A program made the position numbers and the translations under genes. From the NCBI RefSeq assembly GCF_015645095.1, contig NZ_JADOTW010000004.1:1-64000 (forward strand): DNA of 64,000 nt, written 5' to 3'. Shown here one piece after another: positions 19,334 through 28,825 of the stretch (positions are counted from its first letter, which is position 1; every line of letters begins with the position of its first letter). The notes below the pieces were generated by a model. That model had not been told where the DNA came from. It saw only the letters and a list, made by a program, of their open reading frames with translations, and did no database searches. Source of the stretch: Halomonas sp. 328. GTDB lineage: Bacteria; Pseudomonadota; Gammaproteobacteria; Pseudomonadales; Halomonadaceae.

Positions 19334-22300
19334 GCACACTACCCGAACCCGTCAGCCAACGCTGGCAGCCGCTGCGCTGTGGCCTGGTGGAGATCTTCTA
19401 CTACGACGAGGAGACTTTCCACTTTCACGACGGCCGCCTGCTGTTGCGCGGCAACAACGGCACCGGCAAGTCCAAGGTGATGGCGCTGACCCTGCCGTTC
19501 CTGCTGGATGGCCAGCTGCATCCCTCGCGGGTGGAGCCCGACGGCGACAGCGCCAAGCGCATGGAGTGGAACCTGCTGGTTGGCGAGTACCAGGAGCGCC
19601 TGGGCTACACCTGGTTGGAGTTCGGCCGTCGCGGCGAGGCGGGCCCCGAGACCTTCACCCTGGGCTGTGGGCTCAAGGCGGTGGCCGGGCGCCCGGTGAA
19701 GCCCTGGTTCTTTACCACGCCCCAGCGCATCGGCCGCGACCTGTTCCTGGTAGAGAATGGCCGCAGCCTGAGTCGCGACCGGCTGATCCAGGCGCTGGGC
19801 AGCCAGGGCCAGTTTCATGAGCGGGCGACGGACTATCGGCGGGCCATCGACGAGGCGCTCTTCCAGCTCGGTGAGCAGCGCTACACGGCGCTGCTCGATC
19901 TGCTGCTGCAGTTGCGCCAGCCTCAGTTGGCCAAGCGTCCCGATCCCGGTCGTCTCTCCCAGGCGCTCAGCGATGCCCTGGCGCCGCTGGGGCGCAGCGT
20001 GGTGAGCGATGTGGCCGAGGCCTATCGTAGCCTGGATACCTACCGCGAGGAGATCCAGGGCCTGGAGGAGACCGCTCGGGCGGTGGAGGCCTTCCTGGAT
20101 CACTACCGGCAGTACGCCGGCGTCGCCGTGCGCCGCCGCGCCGAGGTCCTGACTGGCACCAACTCAGAGTATGAGCGGGTTCGCCTTCAGTTGGGCCGCG
20201 ACCGTCAGGCTCATGAGCAGGCGCAGGCCGAGCGTGACGTCCTGGTAGGAGATCGCGAGACCCTGGAGGGCCGCCAACTCGACCTGGCCGCGCGGCAGCG
20301 CGCCCTGGAAGCCAGCGATGCCATGCGTTCGGCGGAGGCGCTGCGTAACGCCGATGAACAGGCACACCAGCGTACCCGTTACGCCGAGAATCAGGCGAAG
20401 CTGCTGAAGCAGCAGGGGGCGCATCACCAGCGCGCCGAGGCGCGCCTCGCCGAGGCCGAGCAGGCCCTCGAGGCCAGCAGCTCATCACTGGCGCGGCGGC
20501 GTGAGGAGAGCGCCGAGCTGGCCGAGGCGGTCGGCCTGGGCTTGGCTCATCACCGACAGCTGGCCGAGTCGCTACCGGAACAATCGCCTGAACTCCCCAA
20601 CGATACTGACGCCTTGCAGCAGGCGCTGCGCGACCTGCAGCGTCGACGCCAGGAGGGCGTCGCGCATCTGAACAAGCGGCTCGATGAGGTGGAGCGTGGC
20701 GAGCGCCGCTTCCGGCGGGTCGAGCACGAGGCGCGTCGCGAGGAGGAGACCCTGGCGAGCCGTGAGGAGGAGTTGCAGGAAACGGTGGAGGCCCGTGTCG
20801 AGGCCGCCGAGGCCCTGCAGGCGAGCTGGCGTGACCACATCGAGGCCCTGCGCGAGCTTGCCCCCGAGGATCCGGAGGCGCTGCTCGCCGAGCTGGCCCA
20901 GTGGTGCGATCACCTGGGCGGTGACGATCCTGCCCAGGTGGGTCTCTCGGTGGCCCGCGACGTCCTGCGCGAACGCCTGGGCCAGCAGCGCCATGCGTTG
21001 GTTCTGTCTCGCCGGGAGCTCGACGCCGAGCGCGACGAGCTGGAGGAGGAGCGCCGGCGCCTGGAGGCCGGCGAGGAGAGCGTGCCGCCCGCTCCCTACA
21101 CCCGCGCCGAGGGCGTCCGGGAAGGGCGCCCCGGCGCCCCGCTCTGGCAACTGGTGGATTTCCAGCCGTCCCTCACCGAAGAACATCGTGCCGGGCTGGA
21201 GGCGGCCCTGGAGGCCGCCGGCCTGCTCGATGCCTGGGTACTGCCGGAGGGCGAGCTGCTGGCCCCCGATACCTGGGACACCCTGCTGGCGCCGCTGGCA
21301 GGTACCGCATCGCCCGCTCAGGACGCCAGCCTCAGCACCGCACTGCGTGCCGATCCACCGGCGAACTCCCCGGTCGCCGGCGAAGTGGTCGACCGGCTGC
21401 TGACCGGTATCGGCCTGGGGGAGTCAGAGGCCTTTGCCTGGGTCAGCGCCGAGGGGGCCTGGCAGCTGGGCCAGCTCCACGGCCGCTGGGGCAAGACGGC
21501 GGCGGTGTATATCGGTCATGCGGCGCGTGAGGACGCCCGGCAGCGGCGGCTGGCGGAGATCCGCCAGTCGCTGGACGCACTCGCACGCCAGGCCGCCGAT
21601 ATTGAGGCGAAGCTCGAAGCGCTGCAGACGCACCTCAGCGCTGCCGAGCAGGAGTGGCAGCGACGCCCCGGCGCCCAGGCGCTGCGCGATGCTCATGCCA
21701 ATGAGGCGGCGGCTCGCCGTGCCCGCGACACCCAGGTCGATCGCCTGGAGCAGGCCCGCGAGGCGCTGGAAGAGGCCCGGGGTGTCCTCGAGTCGCTGCG
21801 CGGCGAGCTCTATCAGGCCGCCGAGGATCTGCGTCTGCCCGCGGAGCGCGAGGCGCTCTCCTGTATACAGACGGCATTGGATGACTATCGGCTGGCTATC
21901 GCCGAGCTGGTACAGGCGGTCAAGGCGTATCAGGGGGCGCGGCGACGCCACGCCGAACAGCAGGACGAGGCCAGGCTGGCAGCGGAAGCCCTTCAGCAGG
22001 CGGAGTGGGATCACGCCGAGGCCACGGAGCAGGCCCGCGAGGCCGTGGTGCGCAGGGATACCCTGCGCGAGACCATGGGCGCCGAGGTTCAGGAGCTGGA
22101 ACGGCAGCTGGAGGCGATTCAGCAGGAGGGTGAGGCGCTGGGTCGTGAGCGGCGCGAACTGGCCACACGCTACGAAGCGCTGCTCGGCGAGGTGGCGCGC
22201 CTGGCCGAGAAGGTAGCCTACGGCAAGCAGCATCTGGCCGAGTTGGATCACCGCCGTGGCGAGGCCATCGAGGCCTTTCGCCTGCTGGTGGATGAGGAGC

Positions 22301-23472
22301 TGCTGCGCGTCGCCGCCCCCGATACGTTCTCCGATATCGCGCCGCCCGCCTCCTGGGCGCCGGACCCGGCGGTGCGCCTGGCACGCTCGGCCGCCCAGGC
22401 CACGACGGGATTGAGCGCGGATGATGACAGCTGGCATCGTCACCAGGGCAATCTGCACGAGCACATCAAGCACCTCACCGACGTGCTCTCCCGTGGCGGG
22501 CATGACTGTCCGGTGGAGGCCCGCGACGACCTGCTGCTGGTGCGCATCGTCTTCCAGGGGCGGCGCCAGGATCCCGATGCCCTGGAACGGCAGCTGGCCG
22601 ATGAGATCGCCCAGCGGCAGGCGTTGCTCAACGCCAGTGAGCGGGAGCTGCTGGAGAACTATCTGATCGACGAGGTGGCCAGCCATATCCAGGAGCGTAT
22701 CACCGCCACCGAGCGTGACGTGGCCACCATGAACCGCGAGCTCGAGCAGCGCCCCACCAGTACCGGCATGCGGCTGCGCATTCGTTGGCAGCCGCTGGCG
22801 GAGGGGGAGAGCGCCGGCGGGCTGACGGCCCCCGCGGGGCTCGCCGATGTCTGCCAACGGTTGCGTCGCCAGGCGCTGGACGCCTGGTCAGCGGATGATC
22901 GACAGGTCGTGGGCGACTTCCTGCGCCGGCGTATCGAAGAGGCCCGGGCCAGCGACGAGGTCGGTGCCCTGCAGGAGATCCTCGAGCGCGCCCTGGATTA
23001 TCGCTTCTGGCATCGCTTCGTGATCGATCGCCATCAGAACGGCCAGTGGCGTCCGGCCTACGGGCCGGCCTCCGGCGGCGAACGCGCCCTGGTGATCACC
23101 CTGCCGCTGTTCGCCGCCGCTGCCAGCCACTACAGCAGTGCCCACCCCCAGGCACCCCGCCTGGTGATGCTCGACGAGGTGTTCGCCGGCATCGACGACG
23201 ATGCCCGCGCCAAGAGCATGGGCCTGCTCGCCCAATTCGACCTGGACGCCATCATGACCTCGGAGCGTGAGTGGGGCTGCTATCCCGACGTGCCCGGCCT
23301 GGCCATCGCCCAACTGGTGCGCCGTGAGGGCGTGGATGCGGTCCATGTCACCCGCTGGAAGTGGGACGGTTTACGACGCCAGCGTGACGAGACGCCGGTC
23401 TCCCAGGTGCGCGAGTCGGTCACCCAGGCGGCTGAGGCGCCGCTACAGGGTGACATGGATAGCCTGTTCTAG
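19330..23472 (+). CDS. jetC: Wadjet JetC, SMC-like motor ATPase (TIGR02680 family)
   Basis: A 1380-residue SMC-type ATPase. Walker A GNNGTGKS is at 41-48. Long coiled-coil arms (about 260-590 and 730-980) flank a hinge-like globular region (about 600-720). The C-terminal head has the signature SGGERAL (1248-1254) and Walker B LVMLDE (Asp1282, Glu1283). In Wadjet it extrudes DNA loops and, with JetA/B, recognises small circular DNA before JetD cleaves. It overlaps jetB by 4 bases. All ATPase motifs are intact, so the system should be functional. Confidence 0.92.
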   Translation: MSTLPEPVSQRWQPLRCGLVEIFYYDEETFHFHDGRLLLRGNNGTGKSKVMALTLPFLLDGQLHPSRVEPDGDSAKRMEWNLLVGEYQERLGYTWLEFGRRGEAGPETFTLGCGLKAVAGRPVKPWFFTTPQRIGRDLFLVENGRSLSRDRLIQALGSQGQFHERATDYRRAIDEALFQLGEQRYTALLDLLLQLRQPQLAKRPDPGRLSQALSDALAPLGRSVVSDVAEAYRSLDTYREEIQGLEETARAVEAFLDHYRQYAGVAVRRRAEVLTGTNSEYERVRLQLGRDRQAHEQAQAERDVLVGDRETLEGRQLDLAARQRALEASDAMRSAEALRNADEQAHQRTRYAENQAKLLKQQGAHHQRAEARLAEAEQALEASSSSLARRREESAELAEAVGLGLAHHRQLAESLPEQSPELPNDTDALQQALRDLQRRRQEGVAHLNKRLDEVERGERRFRRVEHEARREEETLASREEELQETVEARVEAAEALQASWRDHIEALRELAPEDPEALLAELAQWCDHLGGDDPAQVGLSVARDVLRERLGQQRHALVLSRRELDAERDELEEERRRLEAGEESVPPAPYTRAEGVREGRPGAPLWQLVDFQPSLTEEHRAGLEAALEAAGLLDAWVLPEGELLAPDTWDTLLAPLAGTASPAQDASLSTALRADPPANSPVAGEVVDRLLTGIGLGESEAFAWVSAEGAWQLGQLHGRWGKTAAVYIGHAAREDARQRRLAEIRQSLDALARQAADIEAKLEALQTHLSAAEQEWQRRPGAQALRDAHANEAAARRARDTQVDRLEQAREALEEARGVLESLRGELYQAAEDLRLPAEREALSCIQTALDDYRLAIAELVQAVKAYQGARRRHAEQQDEARLAAEALQQAEWDHAEATEQAREAVVRRDTLRETMGAEVQELERQLEAIQQEGEALGRERRELATRYEALLGEVARLAEKVAYGKQHLAELDHRRGEAIEAFRLLVDEELLRVAAPDTFSDIAPPASWAPDPAVRLARSAAQATTGLSADDDSWHRHQGNLHEHIKHLTDVLSRGGHDCPVEARDDLLLVRIVFQGRRQDPDALERQLADEIAQRQALLNASERELLENYLIDEVASHIQERITATERDVATMNRELEQRPTSTGMRLRIRWQPLAEGESAGGLTAPAGLADVCQRLRRQALDAWSADDRQVVGDFLRRRIEEARASDEVGALQEILERALDYRFWHRFVIDRHQNGQWRPAYGPASGGERALVITLPLFAAAASHYSSAHPQAPRLVMLDEVFAGIDDDARAKSMGLLAQFDLDAIMTSEREWGCYPDVPGLAIAQLVRREGVDAVHVTRWKWDGLRRQRDETPVSQVRESVTQAAEAPLQGDMDSLF

Positions 23473-23482
23473 GAGCGTGAGA

Positions 23483-24730
23483 GTGGTGGATAAGGTTGAC
23501 GCGCCTCGCCTGCAGCGCCTGCTGGGTGGCCCGGAGCTGGCCGGGTTGCGGAGGCGCCTGGCACGCAAGTTGCTGCGTGACGGTGGGGGACGACTGACCC
23601 TGCGCCAGGCCAGCGACGTCGAACGAGACGCCGTGCAACGGCTGACCGGGCGTCCTCCTCGCCAGGGGAAGTCGCTCTCCATCGACCTCGAGGCCATGAC
23701 TCTTGCCCTGACCCGTGCCGGCGTGGCTCCCAGCCTGCATGCCGCCCTGGAGGCCCTGGATGGCCCGCTGGTCGATAAGCGTGTCGAACGCGAGGCCGAC
23801 CGCCGCCGCTGGACGGCACTGGTAGCGGAGCACCGCGACCGGGCCGAGCGTCTGGGCCTCGGTGACTGGCTGGATGCCCTGCAGGCCGACGGCCTGCTCA
23901 AGCGCCTGGCGGGTCGCCATGAGCGGCGTGGCCGGGCGCTGCTGGAACAGGCCCTGGGCGTCATGGAGCGACTGCCCGTCCAGGGCATGACCCTGAGTGC
24001 CCTGGCGGCCGAGTGCCTGGGCGATGCCCATGCCTTGGATACCGGCCAGCCGGTGGCCGCCCTGGTGCGTCGTGCCCTGGCTCGCCACTGGCGCGGTGGG
24101 GTGGCGCTTGCCGATCCCGACGAGCGCAGTGTCTGGGCGCATGCCGGGGTGCTGGTAGGCGGCGACATCACCAGCGCCGTGCTGACCTATCGGCTGCCTA
24201 CGAGGGGGCGCCAGCCCCTGGACGAGGCGCTGGCGTGGCATCACCGGGCTGCCGAGCCGACCTGGTTGACGTTGCGGCAGCTGCTGCGCCACCCACCGGG
24301 GTGGGACTGCGCCGGTCGGGATGTCTTCGTCTGCGAGAATCCCGCCGTACTGGCCGAAGCCGCCGAGCGCCTGGGGACATCCGGGGCGCCGCTGGTGTCC
24401 ACCTGGGGGCGCCCCGGCGCAGCCGTGCTCACGCTGCTGGAACAGCTCGAGGCCGCGGGGGCCGTGTTGCACTACCATGGCGACTTCGACTGGCCCGGTA
24501 TCGGCATCGCCAATGCCCTTATGACTCGCTTCGCCGTGCGCCCCTGGCGCATGAGCGCCGCCGACCTGGCCGCTTGTGGGCACCTCGCCGGCAAGCCCCT
24601 GGAAGGGCGCCCCCTGGATGCCCACTGGGACCCCGGGTTACGCGGTGTGCTGGAGAGGCGCGGTGCCGCGGTGCACGAAGAGCAACTGATCGATTCGTTG
24701 CTCGATGACCTGCACCGCGCTTCGGGTTGA
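23483..24730 (+). CDS. jetD: Wadjet JetD, Toprim nuclease (DUF3323/DUF2399, TIGR02679 family)
   Basis: 415 residues: the N-terminal DUF3323-like part (LQRLLGGPELAGLRRRL) is joined to a C-terminal Toprim domain resembling topoisomerase VI A. The acidic catalytic set is visible: Glu285 in VFVCENPAVL and Asp334/Asp336 in YHGDFDWPGIG. JetD is the nuclease that cuts plasmid DNA trapped by the JetABC motor. The GTG at 23483 is best placed: TAGGAG overlapping the jetC stop is seven bases upstream. An open frame further upstream lies inside jetC and is not used. It is the last gene of the cassette. Confidence 0.9.
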   Translation: MVDKVDAPRLQRLLGGPELAGLRRRLARKLLRDGGGRLTLRQASDVERDAVQRLTGRPPRQGKSLSIDLEAMTLALTRAGVAPSLHAALEALDGPLVDKRVEREADRRRWTALVAEHRDRAERLGLGDWLDALQADGLLKRLAGRHERRGRALLEQALGVMERLPVQGMTLSALAAECLGDAHALDTGQPVAALVRRALARHWRGGVALADPDERSVWAHAGVLVGGDITSAVLTYRLPTRGRQPLDEALAWHHRAAEPTWLTLRQLLRHPPGWDCAGRDVFVCENPAVLAEAAERLGTSGAPLVSTWGRPGAAVLTLLEQLEAAGAVLHYHGDFDWPGIGIANALMTRFAVRPWRMSAADLAACGHLAGKPLEGRPLDAHWDPGLRGVLERRGAAVHEEQLIDSLLDDLHRASG

Positions 24731-24754
24731 CGCTTGGTCGGCGCCGGGCGAAGG

Positions 24755-25750
24755 TCAAGGAGGAAAGGGCGGCAGGGGCAGCTTGCGGGGCCAGTCGTCG
24801 CCAACGATAAAGAGCCGCTGCCAGGCCCCTTGATGATAGAGCGCCAGAGGCTGAGGCATCACCGCCGGACGGGCGAAATGCGCGGCCAGGTGGGGCTGTA
24901 TCGTGGCCAGGGGCACCAGCTGGTCCGGGTCGGGCAGGGCCATCCAGTGGGGCTTGTGCAGTCGCGAGGCCAGCGCCCCCGACGGCAGGGTGTCGCGCAG
25001 CGTCGGCCACTCCCGCCAGGGCAGCCAGAGGCCGCACAGGTGCGTGGGGCTGGCCTCCCGGGGTGGCGGCAGTGAATCACGCCACGGATAGAAGAGCACC
25101 CCGGGCATGGCCAGGCGCTGTTCGAGGTCGCCGGTCGCCGCGCCGAGCAGAGGCGCCAGGGCCTCCCGGGCCTCGGAGCGTTGCGCCATGGGAAGTTGAT
25201 GGCGAACCAGGTGCTCGCGCTTGTTGGCCAGGCTATCCACACAGCCCGGTCCCACCCAGCGCCCCTGATGGGTCTGGGGGCCGGGGCCCTCGGGCAGGCC
25301 CAGGTAGAACTTGATCGCCACCTCCAGATGGACCGGCCTGGGATCGTCCCGGCGGCGATAGAGCAGGTCCAGCTCGCCCAGGGTGCGTCCCTGACGATGG
25401 ATCGCCAGGTTATGGGCCAGCAGTTCGGTGTTCGGGGCCCGGGCCAGCAGGAATTGCCAGAGGCGCTCATGATAGAGGCCCAGGCGCAGGCCCCGGGGAT
25501 CGCCCAGGGCGGCCTCCAGGGCGCCGGGCTCGGCTTCCCAGCCCTCCAGCCAGGCGACTAGTCGGTCGGGGGCGTCCAGGCCGAGCTCCTCGAGGCTGGG
25601 GCGCCCGGGACGGGTCGCGCCGGGGGTTTCGCTCAGGGCGAGCAGGTCCGGGGCCAGGCAGAGCCAGGCCAGGTCGCGTACCAGGGGGTGCCGGTAGTGG
25701 CCGGCCAGGGCCATGGCATCCCGTTGATCCAGGGTCTGACAGGGTTTCAT
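24755..25750 (-). CDS. DUF1853 family protein, PD-(D/E)XK-like
   Basis: 331 residues recognised as DUF1853. It contains LGELDLLYRRRDDPRPVHLEVAIKFYLG, in which GELDLLY and EVAIK resemble the catalytic core of PD-(D/E)XK nucleases, and an adjacent HNLAIHR. No experimental role is known to me. The ATG at 25750 has an AAGGAA ribosome site. It converges on jetD with 24 bases between stops and is divergent from osmF. DUF1853 is common in gammaproteobacteria without Jet genes, so it is probably not part of the defence cassette. Confidence 0.75.
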   Translation of the reverse strand: MKPCQTLDQRDAMALAGHYRHPLVRDLAWLCLAPDLLALSETPGATRPGRPSLEELGLDAPDRLVAWLEGWEAEPGALEAALGDPRGLRLGLYHERLWQFLLARAPNTELLAHNLAIHRQGRTLGELDLLYRRRDDPRPVHLEVAIKFYLGLPEGPGPQTHQGRWVGPGCVDSLANKREHLVRHQLPMAQRSEAREALAPLLGAATGDLEQRLAMPGVLFYPWRDSLPPPREASPTHLCGLWLPWREWPTLRDTLPSGALASRLHKPHWMALPDPDQLVPLATIQPHLAAHFARPAVMPQPLALYHQGAWQRLFIVGDDWPRKLPLPPFPP

Positions 25751-25764
25751 CGTTTCCTTATACT
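25736..25764 (+). promoter_or_regulatory. Predicted osmF promoter
   Basis: CTGACA (25736-25741), 17 bases, TATACT (25759-25764) lies 33 bases before the osmF start and overlaps the 5' end of the divergent DUF1853 gene. It is a reasonable sigma-70 or sigma-S match; E. coli osmF is stress-induced. Confidence 0.5.
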
Positions 25765-25797
25765 GGAATGACATTTGCCCTGCACGGAAATCGCGCC

Positions 25798-26700
25798 ATG
25801 AACAAGCCGCTGATCGGACTCGTCACCCTCGCCACCCTGCTGGGGGCGAGTCTCGCCCAGGCCCAGGTCGTCGTCTCCTCCAAGATCGATACCGAGGGCT
25901 CGGTACTCGGCGAGATGATCGCCCAGACCCTGGAGAATGGCGGGGTCGAGGTGCAGCGCCGCCTGCAGCTGGGCGGCACCAGCATCGTGCGCGAGGCGAT
26001 TCGTGCCGGCGAGATCGATATCTATCCCGAGTACACCGGCAATGGCGCCTTCTTCTTCGACATGGCCGACAGCCCGGTGTGGAAGGACGCCGAGGCGGCT
26101 TACGAGACGGTGCGCGAGCGCGACCGCCAGGCCAACGACCTGGTGTGGCTCGCCCCGGCCTCGGCCAACAACACCTGGGCGATCAGCGTGCGCGGCGACC
26201 TGGCCCGGGAGGCGGGCCTGACCACCCTCGAGGAGCTGGCGGACTACCTGGCCGAGGGCGGGAACTTCATCTTCGCCGGCAGCGCCGAGTTCGTGGAGTC
26301 GGAGGCGGCCCTGCCGGCCTTCCAGGCCGCCTACGGTTTCACCCTCGACTCCGACCAACTGGTGGTGCTCTCCGGCGGCAATACCGCCGCCACCATGCGC
26401 GCCGCCGCGCTCGGCACCAACGGTGTTAATGCGGCCATGACCTATGGCACCGATGGTGGCCTCCAGGCCCTGGACCTGGTGGTACTGGAGGACACCCTGG
26501 GGGTGCAGCCGGTCTACCAGCCGGCGCCGGTGGTGCGCGCCGAGGTGCTGGCGAACCATCCCGAGATCGAGACCCTGTTGGGGCCGGTCTTCGAGGCCCT
26601 GGATCTCGAGACCCTGCAACGCCTCAATGGCGAGGTGGCGGTCAATGGCGCCGATCCGGCCGCCGTGGCCGGTGACTTCCTGGACGGCCTCGCCGACTAA
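25798..26700 (+). CDS. osmF: OsmF/YehZ-type periplasmic osmoprotectant-binding protein
   Basis: 300 residues with an N-terminal signal peptide ending near SLAQA. The mature part follows E. coli OsmF closely: SKIDTEGSVLGEMI, GELDIYPEYTGNGAFFF-like GEIDIYPEYTGNGAFFF, and NAAMTYGTDGG. The family binds glycine betaine and related quaternary amines for an ABC importer. It is first in an operon with two permeases and an ATPase, giving osmF-yehY-yehX-yehW. In a halophile such a system may serve uptake or basal scavenging of compatible solutes. The ATG at 25798 starts the signal peptide. Confidence 0.93.
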   Translation: MNKPLIGLVTLATLLGASLAQAQVVVSSKIDTEGSVLGEMIAQTLENGGVEVQRRLQLGGTSIVREAIRAGEIDIYPEYTGNGAFFFDMADSPVWKDAEAAYETVRERDRQANDLVWLAPASANNTWAISVRGDLAREAGLTTLEELADYLAEGGNFIFAGSAEFVESEAALPAFQAAYGFTLDSDQLVVLSGGNTAATMRAAALGTNGVNAAMTYGTDGGLQALDLVVLEDTLGVQPVYQPAPVVRAEVLANHPEIETLLGPVFEALDLETLQRLNGEVAVNGADPAAVAGDFLDGLAD

Positions 26701-26708
26701 GCGGCCTG

Positions 26709-27875
26709 GTGGTGCAGAGTCCCTCCGCGAGGCCCAACCGGGTCCTGCTGGTGCTTGGCCTGGCCCTGGTGGCGGCGCTGCTGGGCCTCGACCTGGCCAG
26801 CGTGGCTCCCAACCGTATCCTGCCCGGGGAAGGCGTCAGCCTCTGGGTCTGGCTGGGTCCCGGCTCGGCGCTGGTCTGGGCCTTCCCGTTGCTATTGATG
26901 GCGCTCGCCTGGCGAGGCACGCCGCGAGCCCTGCACCTGTCCCGGGGCCTGGTGGTGGTGGCCCTGGCGTCGTTGCCCTGGGTCCTGGCCGCCTTTGCGG
27001 CGAGTCGAGTGCCGGACGCCTTGCCCCAGGCCCGGGTGACCCTGGGCGCCGGCTTCTGGAGCCTGCTCTTCGTGCTGCTGATGATCTGGGTGGAGCTGCA
27101 GGCGCGGCTGAAGGGCGCGACCTGGCTGCTCCTGTTGCCCCTGCTCTCGCTAGCCCTGGCCCTGGTCGGGGGGCACCTGGAGAGCCTGGCGCTGATGCGC
27201 GAGTACGCCAGCCGCAGCGGCGCCTTCCACGAGGCGGTTCGTTACCACCTGCTTCTGGTCTCGGCGGCGGTGGGCCTGAGCCTGCTGCTGGCCTTCACCC
27301 TGGCCCTGGCCATGCGCCGCTTCCCGAGCCTGCGGCGCGGTGGCTTCGCCCTGCTCAGCCTGATCCAGACCATTCCCAGCCTGGCCCTCTTCGGCCTGTT
27401 GCTGGCGCCCCTGGCCTGGCTCGCCGCCCGTTATGCCTGGCTCGGTGAGCTCGGCGTGCAGGGCATCGGCTGGGCACCGGCGCTGATCGCCCTGGTGGGC
27501 TATAGCCTGCTGCCCATGACCCGCAACAGCGTGGTGGCCCTCGACGGGGTGGATCCTCGCGTCGTCGAGGCGGCCCGGGGCATGGGCATGAGCCCGGGCC
27601 AGGTCTTCTGGCGGGTACGCCTGCCACTCGCCGCCCCGGTGATCCTCGAGGGCATTCGCATCACCACCGTCCAGGCGGTGGGGCTGGCCGCCGTGGCCGC
27701 CTTGATCGGTGCCGGTGGCCTGGGCACCTTTATCTTCCAGGGGCTGGGCCAGGCCGCCATGGACCTGGTGCTGCTGGGGGCCTTGCCGATTCTGGCCCTG
27801 GCGGTGGCCGCCGATGGCCTGCTCAGTGCCCTGGCGCGACTTACCGCTTCTCAATCCAGCCGGGAGGCCCGATGA
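26709..27875 (+). CDS. yehY: Osmoprotectant ABC transporter permease, YehY-like
   Basis: 388-residue inner-membrane permease. The N-terminal half has four or five extra hydrophobic segments, and the C-terminal half is the conserved ABC permease domain with the EAA-loop motif VVEAARGMGMSPGQVFW, where the ATPase docks. The length matches E. coli YehY (385). It starts GTG at 26709 (or 26712), 8 bases after osmF. Its stop overlaps the yehX ATG by 4 bases. Confidence 0.9.
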   Translation: MVQSPSARPNRVLLVLGLALVAALLGLDLASVAPNRILPGEGVSLWVWLGPGSALVWAFPLLLMALAWRGTPRALHLSRGLVVVALASLPWVLAAFAASRVPDALPQARVTLGAGFWSLLFVLLMIWVELQARLKGATWLLLLPLLSLALALVGGHLESLALMREYASRSGAFHEAVRYHLLLVSAAVGLSLLLAFTLALAMRRFPSLRRGGFALLSLIQTIPSLALFGLLLAPLAWLAARYAWLGELGVQGIGWAPALIALVGYSLLPMTRNSVVALDGVDPRVVEAARGMGMSPGQVFWRVRLPLAAPVILEGIRITTVQAVGLAAVAALIGAGGLGTFIFQGLGQAAMDLVLLGALPILALAVAADGLLSALARLTASQSSREAR

Positions 27876-28825
27876 CCGAGACGCCCCGTATCGCCCTCAA
27901 GGGTGTCACCAAACGCTTCGGTGCCGAGACCGCCGTGGACGCCATCTCCCTGAACATCGCCGCGGGGGAGTTCTGCGTGCTGGTGGGGACCTCCGGTTGT
28001 GGCAAGTCCACGACCCTGCGCATGATCAACCGGCTGATCGAGCACAGCGACGGCGAGATCCATATCGACGGCCAACCGATCCGCGAGATCGACCCCCAGC
28101 GGCTGCGTCGGCGCATCGGCTACGCCATCCAGAGCACCGGGCTTTTCCCCCATTGGACGGTGGCGCGCAATATCGCCCTGGTGCCGGGGTTACTGAAGTG
28201 GCCCCGGGCCCGCACCCTGGAGCGGGTCGAGGAACTGATGACCCTGCTGGGGCTGGCGCCTTCGGAGTTCGCCGACAAGTACCCGGCCCAGCTCTCCGGC
28301 GGCCAGGCCCAGCGGGTGGGGGTAGCCCGGGCCCTGGCCGCCGACCCGGAGATCCTGCTGATGGACGAGCCCTTCGGGGCCCTGGACCCCATCACCCGGG
28401 AGAGCCTCCAGGAGGAGTTGCGGCGCCTGCAGGGGCGAATCCGCAAGACCATCGTCTTCGTGACCCATGACATGGACGAGGCCCTGAAGCTGGCCGACCG
28501 CCTGGTGGTGATGCGCGCTGGGCGCATCGTCCAGCAGGGTAGCCCGGCCGAGCTGCTGGCGGCACCGGCGGATGAGTTCGTGGCCTCGCTGCTGGGGGGG
28601 CGTGATCGTGGTCTCAAGCGCGCCGCCCTGACCCCGGTGGCACGGCTGATGCGCCCCGTCGATGCTCGCCTGCCGATGGAGCCCGCCGTCGCTCCCGACG
28701 AGGACCTGCGCCTGGCCCTGTCGGTGATGCTCTGGCATCGGGTCGAGACCCTGGCGGTGGTGGATGGCGAGGGACGGGCCTGCGGCAGCCTGCACCTGAG
28801 TGACCTGATGGGGGGCGGCATATGA
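27872..28825 (+). CDS. yehX: Osmoprotectant ABC transporter ATPase, YehX-like
   Basis: 317 residues. Walker A GTSGCGKST, signature LSGGQAQR, Walker B ILLMDEPFGALD and the switch His (VTHD) are all present. The C-terminal extension beyond the ATPase core (about 245-317) looks like a degenerate CBS/regulatory module, as in OpuCA/YehX-type ATPases. It overlaps both neighbouring permease genes by 4 bases (ATGA), so the importer subunits are translationally coupled. Confidence 0.92.
   Translation: MTETPRIALKGVTKRFGAETAVDAISLNIAAGEFCVLVGTSGCGKSTTLRMINRLIEHSDGEIHIDGQPIREIDPQRLRRRIGYAIQSTGLFPHWTVARNIALVPGLLKWPRARTLERVEELMTLLGLAPSEFADKYPAQLSGGQAQRVGVARALAADPEILLMDEPFGALDPITRESLQEELRRLQGRIRKTIVFVTHDMDEALKLADRLVVMRAGRIVQQGSPAELLAAPADEFVASLLGGRDRGLKRAALTPVARLMRPVDARLPMEPAVAPDEDLRLALSVMLWHRVETLAVVDGEGRACGSLHLSDLMGGGI

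Noticed and set aside
23267-23482. Upstream extension of the jetD reading frame
   Set aside because: It lies wholly inside jetC in another frame; the ribosome site at the jetC stop fixes the start at 23483.
14715-24745. Accessory cassette as a prophage or integrative element
   Set aside because: No integrase, transposase, att-like direct repeats or phage genes are visible at either end, and base composition resembles the neighbours.
24755-25750. DUF1853 gene as a fifth Jet component
   Set aside because: It is on the opposite strand, converges with jetD, and the family is widespread in gammaproteobacteria without Jet genes.
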